A stretch of DNA of 64,000 bases from Ambrosia x helenae. Its lineage: Eukaryota; Streptophyta; Magnoliopsida; Asterales; Asteraceae. Positions 35,912 to 49,053 of the stretch are shown piece after piece. Where the stretch lies: positions 114,872,574 to 114,936,573 of the forward strand of contig CM061226.1 of NCBI GenBank assembly GCA_030844895.1, read 5' to 3'. The notes beneath the pieces were generated by a model. That model had not been told where the DNA came from. It did not search any database and saw only the letters and a list, made by a program, of their open reading frames with translations. Made by a program: the position numbers and the translations under genes. Position 1 is the stretch's first letter; every line of letters begins with the position of its first letter.

Positions 35912-38900
35912 ATGGCAGCTTCCTCTTCCAGAGGACCAATCAGCTCAAGTCCTTTCTCTTCATCTTCATCGTCTTCGTCTTTCAAGCAGTCCGTACCTCA
36001 ATCATCCGTATCCACATTTTACGGAGCTTCTGGAAACGGTTACGGTTACAGATCTGATACTCCTTTAGGTTTAAATACTTCCGATTCGATGTATTCTCGT
36101 GGTGGTGGTGGTGGTTACGGAGCGTTATCGCCTGTAGGTTATCCGTCTCCTGATGAGATGATTGATGAAGCGATTGATGATGTTGTTCCTAGATCTGGAG
36201 GTGGTGATAGTATTTCGGTGACGATTCGGTTTCGGCCGTTGAGGTAGTTTTGAGTTTTAGTTGGTTTTAGATCTCAATTTGAATTTATTGTAGTTGTAAA
36301 TGAACTAATGAAGTAATTAAGACAATGCTGTATTGATTTGTGTTAATGTTATTGATTTGGTGAGTTTGTGGTTGTTGTTGTAGTGAGAGAGAGTATCAGA
36401 GGGGAGATGAGGTTGCGTGGTATGCGGACGGAGATAAGCTTGTGCGAAATGAGTATAATCCGGCTACTTCGTATGCGTTTGGTACTAATTTTGGATTTTT
36501 GATTTTGGGATTAGGAAATGTTGGGTTTGTTTTAATTGTTGTTATATTTGTGTGTGTTGTGTTGCAGATAAAGTTTTTGGATCATATGCGGAGACTCAGG
36601 AAGTGTATGAAGTAGCGGCTGCGCCGGTTATAAGAGCTGCTATGGAAGGCATAAACGGTGGGATAGAACTTGATCATGTTTGAGATTTGATATATTTATT
36701 GTTGAATGTAGTTGTTGGAGCTAATGTAAAACTGCTAATGTAGGGACTGTATTCGCATATGGTGTTACAAGTAGTGGGAAGACGCATACTATGCATGTAA
36801 GTACATTATTTATTTCCTTGGCATTGATGAATTGTTACGGATTTCAGGTTATTTACGGAAGTAAGAATCTTGTAATATTGTATGTGAGGCCGTTGTTAGA
36901 AGCATTTAAATTCCATACATAATAGTTGCTCTGTACCTTTGAAGAACATGATAGAAGCTTATGGTGTATATCAATGCATCAAACTTGTATTGGACTTTAT
37001 CTTTTTTAGTATTTGGCGTTTAGCTTTTCATTTGTAGTTATTTGTTAAACTGTGTTGATGCAATGCTACCAAAAGAAACTTGTAAAACGTCTCAATGCAA
37101 ATTAGGTAATTATGATTTCATTAAACACACAGTGTTGTATTTCTTTTGCTCATTTAATGACATGAATGTTGAGATTGATGTGTGGCCACTTGGCATAAAT
37201 GATTGGATTAGAAATGCGGATACATGTGAGAAGGTTGGGATGATGCATACAGAGAAGTTGAGACTTGAGGCACTGATAGAGGTAGATTGCTGCACTCTAA
37301 AGTAGACCATGAATGGGTTGGTTATAAGAGGAGATCTGTACAAAGCTTACATTTTTAGACTTTTAGTAGAATGATAGCAAATCTTGCAGGATTATCCACG
37401 GTTACAAGCTCTAGTGTTTGAAGAGTAAGTAAATTAAATCCTAGATCTTATTGTCTTAAGGACAGCATTTTGTATTCTATGGCTTCCGAGCTTGCGGTGG
37501 GTAAGCTGCCATTGGCAACTGAAAGTATACCAGTTGGGATTTCTCTGGTACTTAAGAGTCAGTTGGATAGGTATAGAAAAATCGACTCTTCCTGTTTAAA
37601 AACACATGCATTTTATGTCTCCTTCTTTGCATTTGCGTGTAAAATTTGTTGATTTTTGATTTCTGTTTGATACAACACAAATATGTGTTTGACAAGATTG
37701 CACGTTTTCTTAAGAGTAAGACTAAGATTTAATATAATGTTTGACAAGATTGCACGTTTTCTTAAGAGATAAGACTTGAGAGTAAGACTAAGATTGAATA
37801 TAATATATTTGAAGATTGTGTTTGAAATCTGTACCCCATTAGAGCCAAAGGCCAAGGCGTGTTTCTTTTCAGGCTGTGGAAACATCAGAATCAAGTTAAA
37901 AAGTTATAATTACTGATTGTTGTTTGCAAATCGTTGTAGACTAGTTTTGAGCTCTATTTGTTAGATGCAAACATATGCCCATACTTTTTGTACCTTGCTT
38001 TTACTTTATTGAATGTAAAGTGCAAATATTTAGAGATTGTTTGCTGGTCTATTTATTGTAAACTACATATGTGTAATGTGAACATATGTTTGTTGTTCAT
38101 AACTGTATTCTTCTCAATTGTCTTCTCAGGGTGATCATAATTCTCCAGGAATAATACCCTTGGCGATAAAGGACGTTTTCAGCATTATTCAGGATGTGAG
38201 TTTTCTTAGAAAGTTTCTAAATGCTTAAATGTATCATTTTGAAAGCCCCTGGCAACTTCCCTTATATTTGCTGTCCCCTTTGTACATACATATATGATAT
38301 ATGTATGTATGCATATGACCAACATGCATGCATGCATGTACACAGACACATATATATTGTATGCATAACTGGGGATACACTTTTGGTGCATTTGCTCTGT
38401 CAATTATTTCATTTATATAGTTTTTGAACAATGAACACCTTGTATTTACATTTCAGACACCAGGAAGGGAATTCTTGCTGCGTGTGTCATATATCGAGAT
38501 ATATAACGAGGTAAGCCATGACTTGGAAATTGTTTGCATGCAATGGGTAGACCAAAGGGATTGAATACAACTGATACTTTAATTATTTGAAAACAGAACA
38601 CCCCTTCTTGTTTTTTTTTACTAGTGCTGCTAATGCTACATAAGAAGCTTGCTAATTAATATCTGGCATCCAGCCTCTTCCATTTTCTTAGTTTCAGTAT
38701 ACTCTGTTGAGAAAACTCAGATGAAGTTTGTATGCTATGTAATCTGATTCACCTTGTTGCTTATGCTTTGCATGCCAGGTGATTAATGATCTGCTCGATC
38801 CAACGGGACAAAATCTTCGTGTTAGAGAAGATGCACAGGTTTCTGCAGTAACTTGCTTTGCATTCATATATATCATTAGGAGGCAGTTCAATATAGAATG

Positions 38901-41900
38901 ATTTTTTTTATTTTTTTTTTATTATTATTTTTTTTTTGTGTTTGCTTAAATATAATAGTTCAATTACCTTTGGCATTGATTTGTCATGGTATAATTTCAT
39001 CTTGTTATGTGGAGACTATTCTATATAATCGTGGTATGATTGTGCTTTGTATCCATTAACAGGGTACATATGTTGAAGGAATAAAGGAAGAGGTGGTTTT
39101 ATCTCCTGGGCATGCCCTTTCTTTCATTGCTGCTGGTGAAGGTAATACTGAATCTCTTTTGAGCTAACCCATTAGATCCGGTAGCAGCTATTTTTTATCC
39201 ACATTGAAATCAGAAGTAACTGTAGAGAGAGATGATTGTTGATAGGCAACTTATATTGCGTTTGTTAGGGTGCAAATAGAGTTGAAACAGAAGCAACATC
39301 ACTGGTTTTAATGTTTTCATTGATACCATTCAACTCTTTTTGATATTTGCTGTTTCCAGAGCACCGGCATATTGGTTCAAATAACTTCAACCTTCTTAGC
39401 AGCCGTAGTCACACAATATTTACCCTGGTATGTGGTTCACACAAAGTTTCTCTCTTTATGAGCTCAAGTTTCTCATTTGTGTTTATTAGTTAACACGTTA
39501 CTGGTTGTCTTGATAGTTGCTTTGACAACTATACACAAATGTAACCTATTTTTGAACTTGCAGATGATTGAAAGTAGCTCCCATGGTGACGAATATGATG
39601 GAGTCATATTTTCCCAACTTGTATGCACAACCTCTTATACATTTTCCTAGGACATGAGTTAAATCTTGTTGTCTGATTTATTGAATACTTGTTTATTTTG
39701 TTTTAGAACCTAATTGATCTTGCGGGATCTGAGAGCTCAAAAACTGAAACAACTGGACTGAGGAGAAAAGAAGGCTCTTACATAAACAAAAGTCTTCTAA
39801 CCCTTGGAACTGTAAGTGGTTATGAATTTTCGCAACATTACTGCAAGAAGTTCTGTTAGAGTATTAATTTCAACTGAGATTTGGTTGTACATTGAGCTTG
39901 TTTGGCTGTATATAAAGATCGTTCATCCTTTAATAACTTCTACGTATTTATTTTTCCTATCTTATTTAGTTATTTTTGGGTGTTTAAGGATTAACAAGTA
40001 GAAACTAGAAAGTATTATCTAAAATTAATTTATAAGTATTTATATATATCGAGCGGCTTGCTAGCGCCCTCATCTCAGCTTCCAGGACCCTAAGCGCCTT
40101 GGAGTGCCTCATGCATGTTATAATCATGTGTACAAGTTTAATGGCCACTTCTGCCACTTTTCTTGCAACTTATGCTATTTGGATAAATGTTGGTGACATT
40201 TTTGTACAGTCATTTGATGATCTGAATCGGACTTGCAGGTTATTGGAAAGCTTAGTGAGGGAAGAGCATCTCATATTCCCTACAGAGATTCCAAACTTAC
40301 CCGTATTTTACAGTCTTCTTTAAGTGGCCATGGACATGTTTCCGTAAGCTTTAAAAAACTCTCATATTTTAGCTCTTCTGATTATCACTTATATTGCTTT
40401 CCCTACCCATTTATATGCATAAATGTTTCCACAACTAACTTCTCTTCTTCTATTTACAGCTTATCTGCACCATAACCCCTGCATCTAGCAGTATGGAGGA
40501 GACTCACAATACATTAAAATTTGCTAATAGAGCAAAACGCATTGAAATTTATGCTTCTCAAAATAAGGTTTGCTATCACATCAACATTTTATATGTTTGA
40601 CATCATAGTGAGAAAACTGGCATTCTAATCTCACTGTTATGTGTTTTTGAAACATCCACCTTGTAGATCATTGATGAAAAATCGTTGATTAAGAAGTACC
40701 AAAGAGAGATATCAGCTCTTAAACTCGAGCTGGATCAGTTGCGTAGGGGGATGCTTGTAGGTGTCAATCCAGAAGAGATAATGACCTTGAAACAAAAAGT
40801 GCGTTTTTCTTTTCATTATTTTCTATCACTCACACTGTTAGTTGCTTTTTCATTTTAGCAGTTTTTTGAACTGAGTTTCTATTTTAACTTTATCGTGTAA
40901 TATTTGTATCAATAGCTAGAAGAAGGACAAGTGAAGATGCAATCGCGATTAGAGGAAGAGGAAGAAGCCAAGGCTGCTCTCATGAGCAGAATTCAGAGGC
41001 TAACAAAGCTAATACTTGTATCTTCAAAAGATACAATTCCTGCTAATGACGATGATGTAGGTTAATCTTTCTCAATGAAATTTTTCATGTAATACTTTAT
41101 ATCACAACGACATGTAACCTTCAGCATCTACATCATTTCTTCCTGCTTATTGTTGTGGTTATTTCATTTGGTATTGCATTTTGACCCATGAAAACTGAGC
41201 CTAATGATGCCATTTGTTTCAGAATGGTTCTCTGCTCTTGCAAGTGACCTTCAAAATGACTTAGTTTCCGGCGATTTATCAGCAGCGGGTAGCACTATCA
41301 CTGACTCTACTCATGCAGGTGAAGTCATTAGTGGTGCTGGCAGTGGCGTGAAGCGTATCACAGTATGTTTTACACTCTTTTCTATCTGGTGGTTTTATAT
41401 AAATTGGCACTAGGAGTTATTTACTTATATCTCAAATCTCAGTAGGGCACTTCAAATATTTGGTAGTTTTGTGTAAGCATAATGCAATACAACAGAAGAT
41501 TTAAATTTTCCTTTATGCCATGTTATTAGTTTCTTTCTGTAGATGCTTATCTTGTAGCCTAGTGGTAGCAAGGTGTGATAAAAATGTTTCCCTCTTGATG
41601 AGTTTGAGGGTTCTAGTCCCATGGTGGACAAAGGTGTAGATCTAGGAGTACGATTAGAGGGTGTGTAACTGTGTAAGAAACATTTATGGTTTATCAAATG
41701 CTAATGGTCTCAGAAATAGTTTAAGGAAATATTTTGCAAGCTTTTGAACCAGCCCGTATTATGGTTGTAAGTCATAAATGCATAGTTACACCTGCAGAGA
41801 CCGTCAGATTTGCCATGGTTAGCATAATTGCTCTATTGATGGGTTGCCCTACCACACCTTTTGTTAACTTTTTTTAGATATTAAAATAAGTAATATATCA

Positions 41901-44900
41901 ACTATGATTATAAGGACTATTATTATTAAGGTAGGTTTTGATAAAAAGAATTAATGAGGTTGTAAACACAGGAGTATACTTTGAGTGGCAATTAATCTGT
42001 CCGAGCTGTTTTGTTTATTCGGAAATTTATACTGTTACCCATTTAAACTGTAATAGTAATATATAATCAAGTTAACACATTTTCATGTAAATGGATATTG
42101 GGTTGAAATTGAGCATCTTTATTTTATGCATGTGGAAAAAAGAGGTAAGCATGGTGATACTTGATTTATTCCCAGTAATTAGTTTAATCAGTTTTTGTGA
42201 GTTACACATGTTATTTGCTGATGATTGTGTGCACAAGAGGAACTTGTCTTATCTCCAGTTTCATAGCAAGTTTACAGATTTTTTTTCTCCAAATTACAGA
42301 AGTATAAATGTTAATTTTAATCATATTTTGTTTGACCATAGGGCGGACTATCAATAGATGAGATGGACCTTCTAGTGGAGAGAGTGAAGATGCTTGCAGG
42401 AGAGATTGCATTCAGCACTAGCACCTTGAAGCGTTTAGTAGAGCAGTCTGCAAATGATCCTGAGAGCTCAAAAACCCAAGTAAAGTTTTGTTTCCCTCTT
42501 TCCTCTCCCACATACCTTACACACACCGTTGCTAATTCAGATCCTGTTGTGGAAAATATTGATTTAATGCTGGGTATAAAAATTAATTATCAAAATGCGT
42601 ACTTAGATGGATTACTTATAAACATATGCTGGCCCACAGATAGAAAACCTGGAACATGAAATAGAAGAAAAAAGAAAGCAAATGAGAGCCTTGGAGAAAC
42701 AGATCGTTGAAAGCAATGAAGCTTCAATTTCTAATACATCATTGTCTGATATGCAGCAGGTACACATTTCCCCGTTGATTTTCTTTTAAAAGTTTGTTTC
42801 TTTCAGTAATTTCTGCAATCTCTACACTACTGACTTTTTACTCTCTAAAACAGACGATGATGAAATTAATGACACAGTGTGATGAAAAGGGTTTTGAGCT
42901 TGAGGTTAGTATGCTTTTTAAGATACCAGCAATGATTAACACAATATCTTTCTCAATCCAACTGAAAGTAATCATAAACGCTGTTCATGATTGCAGCTCA
43001 AGACAGCAGACAATCGCATCCTGCAGGAAGAACTGCAGAACAAGGTATTGATAATGCGAAGGCGTGTAGATATTAAATCACATAAATATCTTTTTATAAC
43101 ATTTGGTCAAAGACATTAATTTCACATGTGTATTTCATATACTATGTGCACTTATTGCCTTTTGTTATACATATCAATGCTACATTGCACACTTTGATGC
43201 AGGAAACGTTATCATCAAAGTTTTATGCCATCTACATATCACTATCTGTACAGCATATAACAGCGGTTGAATTTATTCCTTTTTTTTAATTACAGTGTGT
43301 AGAAAACAAAGAACTCCATGAGAGAATTATGCTGCTTGAACAACAGCTAGCTATGGCTAATGAGAAGTCGAAGGCATCTTCAGAACATCATGGATCCAAA
43401 GAGTACATTGATGGACTGAGGACTAAAATTAAGATTCAGGTGATTACTACAGTATGGTTATTGGTTTGCTTACCATTACGAACTATATATTTTTTGTGGT
43501 CGTAAGACCTTATAAATAAATTATTCATCATTACAGAGTTTCGATAGCTTTTTTTTTTTTTTTTGTATTAAAAGTACACTTTGGTGACCTTTGAGTGGTT
43601 CAATCCGTCCGACCTTTGACTTCTTCCCTTTCTCGTTATATTATTCAATACGACCCCTTTGAAATAAAACATAACCCAATCAACTGTTCATAACAAATGG
43701 GTTGGATTTGTCAAATATACTGCTTTACATCCCTTTTTAGTAGTTTCAACCCATGATTTCTAATTTAGAAGTTAGAAGGTGATATGGTTTTGTTGACATA
43801 CTCTGGTTGCTTCAACTTTTTCTTTGATTCAGGAAGTAGAGAATGAAAAACTGAAGCTAGAGCGTGTTCAAATCCTAGAGGAGAACAGTGGATTATATGT
43901 GCAGAATCAGAAATTGTCAGAAGAAGCCTCTTACGCAAAGGAATTAGCATCGGCTGCTGCAGTTGAACTCAAGAATTTAGCTGGTGAAGTCACTAAACTT
44001 TCACTAGAGAACGCAAAACTGGAGAAAGAATTGGTGGCTGCTTGTGAAATGGCAAACTCCAAATCCGCAAATGGTGGTAACCGCAAGTATGATCCAGTAA
44101 AAACCGGGTCGAAAAGGACGTTCTTCTAGCCGAGTCAAAGATGCCTACGATGAGTTTGACTCGTGGAGCCTCGATGTAGAAGATTTAAGGATGGAGTTGC
44201 AGGCAAGGAGGCAACGAGAGGCAAAGCTTGAGGCTGCCTTGTCCGAGAAGGAACTAATAGAAGAGGAATACAGGAAGAAAGTTGAGGAGTCAAAGAAAAA
44301 GGAAGCATCTTTGGAAAATGATTTGGCAAACATGTGGGTTCTTGTTGCTCAGCTGAAGAAAGAAGCAAAAGGCTCTGTAACTGTTCCTGAATCAAACAAT
44401 AATGAAAATCACCCTGAGAGATCTGAAAATGTGAATACCCTGAAAGTAGAAAATGGCGATGGAAATAATTCAGTGGTCAAAGAGAGCCGCATCTTGAGCG
44501 TTTCACAAACAACACAGAATGTTACTAAGGAAGAGCCTCTTGTTGCTCGTTTGAAGGTACATACATACATTGGTTCGAAATGACTTTGAAGTAATTTCTG
44601 ATAGGCCAGTTGGGCGGGTCGATTTACGGGCTGAAACATATATACTTTTTAGTACAGGTTGAAACGCTTTAGGTCAGGTTCACCAAAAACTTTTTTATTT
44701 AAACTTTTTGAATATATTATAAACTATTTGTGCATCAAATGTGATTATAGAAGTAAGAAGTATATCATGTCTATAGTAAATCTAATTAAAATGATTTAGG
44801 AGTTTTATGCACTAGAAAGACATTTTGGGCAATTTTCAATCCGTTTGACCAGTTCCCTTGGAGTATCTTTTAACTACACATAATAAGAATCCACCCGCTC

Positions 44901-45305
44901 ATAAATAAATGGGCCGAAATGTCACCTCTAGTTTATACTTTATAACTTTATTTGGCTCATAATTACAATTTGCTCAGGCTCGAATGCAAGAGATGAAGGA
45001 AAAGGAGGTTAATTATGTTGGGAATGGAGATGCAAATTCTCATGTATGTAAAGTATGCTTCGAGTCACCAACAGCAGCAATGCTTCTTCCCTGCCGCCAT
45101 TTTAGTTGTTAGTTTCTTTAAACCAACTTACTCTTTCAAATGTTGTTACTTTTCACCATACTTCACCACGATTAATGGTATTCCACCTTTTTATACCTCA
45201 ACTTTTTTTTTTTTTGCAGTGTGTAAATCTTGTTCACTTGCATGTTCCGAATGTCCAATTTGCCGAACCAAGATCACGGATAGAGTTTTTGCTTTCACTT
45301 CTTGA
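35912..45305 (+). CDS. Kinesin-7 with C-terminal RING finger (KIN-7D-like)
   Basis: The product is a microtubule motor of the KIN-7 group; Arabidopsis relatives with this layout include mitochondria-associated KIN-7D. Exons: 35912-36243, 36384-36481, 36568-36657, 36744-36796, 38130-38195, 38457-38510, 38779-38838, 39063-39141, 39360-39427, 39564-39620, 39707-39811, 40239-40343, 40460-40567, 40667-40798, 40916-41060, 41223-41362, 42342-42479, 42640-42759, 42854-42904, 42997-43044, 43296-43439, 43833-44556, 44978-45107, 45220-45305. About 1043 residues. A Ser-rich N-terminus precedes the motor: P-loop GVTSSGKTHT, switch I SSRSH, switch II LIDLAGSE. Coiled coils follow, then a RING finger (CKVCFESP...CRH...CKSC...CPIC). 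One extra A near 44115 breaks exon 22. The exon 15 donor could be GTAGGT at 41057 or GTTAAT at 41061; only the second keeps the frame. Confidence 0.92.
37682..37806 (+). repeat. Short tandem duplication in kinesin intron 4
   Basis: A unit of about 58 bp beginning tgtttgacaagattgcacg is repeated twice, with a small insertion (ataagacttgag) in the second copy. It lies in an intron and is probably a neutral replication slip. Confidence 0.7.
41540..41680 (+). mobile_element. tRNA-derived SINE fragment in a kinesin intron
   Basis: The A-box-like TAGCCTAGTGGTAGCAAGG near 41555 and the B box GGTTCTAGTCCC at 41609-41620 have normal SINE spacing. No A tail or target duplication was identified, so limits are approximate. 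Confidence 0.55.
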
Positions 45306-45935
45306 TATATGCCTTTTATCTCCCTCAAATTGAAGGTACACCAAGTTTCTTTCCTTTTCTCTTCTTCATACGGTTTTCTAAATTTTTTTTATTCATTTCT
45401 TTCTATTGATTTTATGAAGTTAATCATACCATGTGTTCGTACTTCGTAGGGGTGTTCATGGTCAGTTTTGACCAAAATTCTTGTCCAAACCATTTAACCA
45501 CTCTTTTGATAAACTATTTATGGGAAATTGTTAAGTTTCTATTAATTTCTTTTTAAGATTTGACACGTATGCCAAAAATGAAAAAAAAAAAGATGGTTGA
45601 ATGGCGAGTTTGATTTACACAGGCAGTTCCAAGTTTGAAACCACTGCTTTGTTTTGGTCATTTTCATCGGTTTATGAACACTCCTAAGTGAAGGTGCTCT
45701 TCTTGAGCGGCATAGTAGTTTTTTATATTATGTGCAAAACGACTTTAAATTAAAGTATAGCAACATGTTCGTTACTCGAGTCATTCTAGTATCGAAGATT
45801 CGCTAACGTTCTGTGTTTATGTGCCTGCAGGAGTTGTTTTTTTTTTTCATGAAGGATGATTAACCTTTGGGTGTGGGTGTAATTTATTAATTTCTCAATC
45901 TTTGTCTGTATGTAAACAAGACACTGTTGGAAAAG
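45306..45935 (+). other. Kinesin 3' UTR, possibly with an intron
   Basis: After the stop the sequence has a donor-like GAAG|GTACACC near 45336 and an acceptor-like TGCAG near 45830, so the 3' UTR may be spliced. No clear AATAAA was seen. Confidence 0.35.
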
Positions 45936-46318
45936 GTATAATCTTCATCTGTGTATGTTTTTGTTTCCAAACTCGTGACTAAAACATGCAATAGAAATAT
46001 GTTTCAAACCGTAATCTGTTTTTATACTTACAATAAGCACGGAAAAATAAGTGGGTTGTGTCGGGTAACGGGTTGAAACATGTCCGAGTCAAACTTAGAT
46101 GTTTAACAGAAGTATCAGTTAAAGCAGGGTCGCGACCAAAACATGAACTTTAAAACAGGTTCGTTTATTAATGGTGTTTGTGATAACTGCGGTTGTGATG
46201 CTGAATTGCAATGGCGGGTGCGACTAGAATATTTATACTACTTTCCTAAGTTGGTAAGTTTTATAAAAAAAAAACAATTTAAGTAGCCCATACAGGCCCA
46301 TCGTACAAATAAAGTTAC
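45936..46318. other. Spacer after the kinesin gene
   Basis: No gene was recognised; short GGGTTG/GTCGGGT motifs suggest transposon remnants. Confidence 0.35.
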
Positions 46319-46533
46319 TTAGAGGGTGTTTGGGATTGCGTTTTGAATCTGATTATTAGATTATTGCGTTTTGAAAACGCAGATAATCAGTTTTTAGTGT
46401 TTGGATTGCGTTTTGAAAACGCAAATAATCAGTTTTTTAGGCTACCAAAACGCAATAATCTATAAGCAGGTCCACCCCTGCTTTTCCAAAACGCATAATC
46501 TGTTTTGAATAATCAATCCCAAACACCCCCTTA
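46319..46533. mobile_element. Tourist-like MITE, 209 bp
   Basis: The body is 46322-46530. GAGGGTGTTTGGGATTG on the left pairs with CAATCCCAAACACCCCC on the right with one mismatch. TTA is repeated on both sides (46319-46321, 46531-46533). Internally, TTTTGAAAACGCA-type palindromes repeat. A hAT assignment is possible, because the GGGTGTTTGG terminus is shared by more than one MITE class. Confidence 0.7.
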
Positions 46534-47476
46534 GTTTAACCTTCTTAAAAAATGAGTTATGATATATAATTGCTACCTTAATATATTAAAAAAAAATATT
46601 AAATATGAACAGCCGGAAGGATAAAAGAGTCTAGGGGTGTCTCAGCTCCCCTTAAATTTTTTGTTACTATTGTAAATTTATTATTCTGTCGAAATTTAAT
46701 ACGTATTAAGTCTGGCATACCCTAATTTAAGTGTCCCGTGACTTTCGGGACTAAAATTTTCATCAAATAGAATATGAATATAGTTTACGTAAAGATAGTT
46801 TCGGCTGGGACCCCTTTTTTTGTTTGGGACAATATTCCTAAATCCATCCTCTTTATGCCAAATTGCCAACCATTAAGATTTGACATGATAACTTTTTAAA
46901 AAAAAAATTCAAGAAGTCCGTGAATAACTCAAGATGAAAGTTACATTGAAATTGAAGTTGCTCACATGTAAATTATGCAAAGTAAAGTCATGTTAGTAGA
47001 TACAAATATTGGATATCTTAACGTGTGTTAGAGTATATATAATCATTTATATAGTTTAAGTCTTAAATTTATAAACATGATAAGATACTATCATTGTTTA
47101 TTTTATGTAAGGGCAAGTCCACTCATCGTTTACATAATATATTGATGGTAAGATGCCGATGTCGTCCAGATACTTGAGCTTTTAGTACCGGGTTGTCATC
47201 AACGTCTAGTCAAACCAAAAGATAAGTTGTGAAGGTTGGTAAAATAAAATAAAAAATAAGTTTTGTACTCAATATTAAGAGAATGGGTGTTTGAGTTTTT
47301 TACTCACCTTTGATGCTTCGTTGACTAAGCATTACCATGGATAAAAGAGTTTACTTTGTTTTTAGGTAAGAAGTTACATGTGTTAATGCTTGCACTAGTG
47401 AACTCCTTTTTTTGGGGGTCGTTTCACACTCAACCATATTGGAGCACAATCAGTAGGGAAACCCTTTGTAAGGTCG
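46534..47476. other. AT-rich spacer
   Basis: No gene recognised. Confidence 0.4.
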
Positions 47477-49053
47477 GATTATGATACGTACCATTTCATC
47501 AGCCATGTCAACACATGCATGCACATCATGGGTTTTGGTCGTGGGCTTACTCTATCTGCAAGTTATTTCTACATAATTATTTGTTAGTTATTTTCTTAAG
47601 TTAGTGGGTTTAGTGTTTTCCTTTAAGTACGCATTGTTTCTTGTTTACTTGTTTTGGTTCCAAACCTATAAAAGGCTGTTAGCATTCTAAATGAAATATT
47701 AAGAAGAAAAATGATAAAATTCTAGTCTAGTTTCTCTCCTCTTGTTTCTTGGAGTCTAACCCACTCTACGGGTATTTATCGGGAGATTGACCATCTCGAA
47801 TCGGTCTATAACAATGGTGCTTTCATTCACGTCTCAACCCTCCGACATGTCACCTCGCAAAGATTCTGCCTCTTCCGATGACCTACCACCCACCATCACT
47901 GACCTACTGAATCAACTCATCGTCATTACCACCAAAGCGTCTGCTTCCCAAGCCAACATCAACACCCAATTAGCCGTCCTTATCAAAGCTACCGAAAATC
48001 TCCACTCGAAAATCGATACACTCACCGAAACTACCGCTATTCTTGCTAACCAAATCACCAAATTATCCACCCAAATCTCAAGCGAGTCGTTGCACTCTTC
48101 TGGCTTCAAAACACCACCACCGTTACCGACCTCCACCCTAGACCAGTTTGCACCATCATCCGTTTCTCCACTTGCTCCATTAATAACTAATCAATTCAAA
48201 CCATTGACCACCACCTTCGCACCAACAACAAAACCGTCCTTGCCACTACACATTTCTGCACCAATACTGGCCTCGACACCGGGTGAGAGCATTATTCCAA
48301 AGTTTGGAATATATAAAGGATGCCTATTTCGAAGTAAAGTGGCAATGGGTTCTGCATGTGGGAATCAACTAGATGTAGTTGTAACAACAATGGTCAGTGG
48401 GCAACTTTCACATGGAGAGGCAAAAGGAATTGGGTGGCCTTTAAATGGATTTTCATGCACTTTTGCACAATCACAAACGCAATGGAAATTGAAGATGACA
48501 GATGAACCATGGCTATATTATGTTGCAGGGAGATGCGATTGGCGTCCTCCATGGCCTTCCACTCTGGCGCCTTCGAATGTTGTACGGCTCGAGTGGCGAC
48601 CACCGTGGCGCTACGTTGAAACCATCCCGAACATCATTGTCCGACTCAAATGGCAACCTCTGTGGCAAACTTATTTCGTTCTTGAGGACAAGAACGTTTT
48701 GAGGCGCGTGGGAATTGATACGTACCATTTCATCAGCCATGTCAACACATGCATGCACATCATGGGTTTTGATCGTGGGCTTACTCTATCTGCAAGTTAT
48801 TTCTACATAAATTATTTGTTAGTTATTTTCTTAAGTTAGTGGGTTTAGTGTTTTCCTTTAAGTACGCATTGTTTCTTGTTTACTTGTTTTAGTTCCAAGC
48901 CTATAAAAGGCTGTTAGCATTCTAAATGAAATATTAAGAAGAAAAATGATAAAATTCTAGCCTAGTTTCTCTCCTCTTGTTTCTTGGAGTCTAACCCACT
49001 CTGCGGGTATCTATCGGGAGATTGACCATCTCGAATCGGTCTATAACAGATTA
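47477..49053 (+). mobile_element. Small non-autonomous LTR retrotransposon, 1567 bp
   Basis: The LTRs are 47482-47813 and 48716-49048. Both begin TGATACGTACC and end TATAACA. GATTA is repeated exactly on both sides (47477-47481 and 49049-49053). By eye the LTRs differ at six substitutions, all transitions, and one 1-base indel, about 2 percent. A TGG primer-site start (TGGTGCTTTCATT) follows the 5' LTR by one base, and a purine-rich stretch (GAGGCGCGTGGGAA) precedes the 3' LTR. There is no reverse transcriptase or integrase, so it must depend on another element. Confidence 0.92.
47814..48839 (+). CDS. Single ORF of the small LTR element (gag-like N-terminus)
   Basis: The frame opens at an ATG (47814) that overlaps the primer-binding site. 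It stays open through the whole internal region and ends inside the 3' LTR, 341 residues. The first 150 residues are Ser/Thr/Pro-rich, with a helical stretch (LLNQLIVITTKAS, LIKATENLHSKID, LANQITKLSTQI), and look like the start of a gag protein. From about residue 155 the character changes: Trp- and Gly-rich sequence with repeated WRPPW and WQPLW. I do not recognise this half. It could be captured host sequence. Confidence 0.5.
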   Translation: MVLSFTSQPSDMSPRKDSASSDDLPPTITDLLNQLIVITTKASASQANINTQLAVLIKATENLHSKIDTLTETTAILANQITKLSTQISSESLHSSGFKTPPPLPTSTLDQFAPSSVSPLAPLITNQFKPLTTTFAPTTKPSLPLHISAPILASTPGESIIPKFGIYKGCLFRSKVAMGSACGNQLDVVVTTMVSGQLSHGEAKGIGWPLNGFSCTFAQSQTQWKLKMTDEPWLYYVAGRCDWRPPWPSTLAPSNVVRLEWRPPWRYVETIPNIIVRLKWQPLWQTYFVLEDKNVLRRVGIDTYHFISHVNTCMHIMGFDRGLTLSASYFYINYLLVIFLS

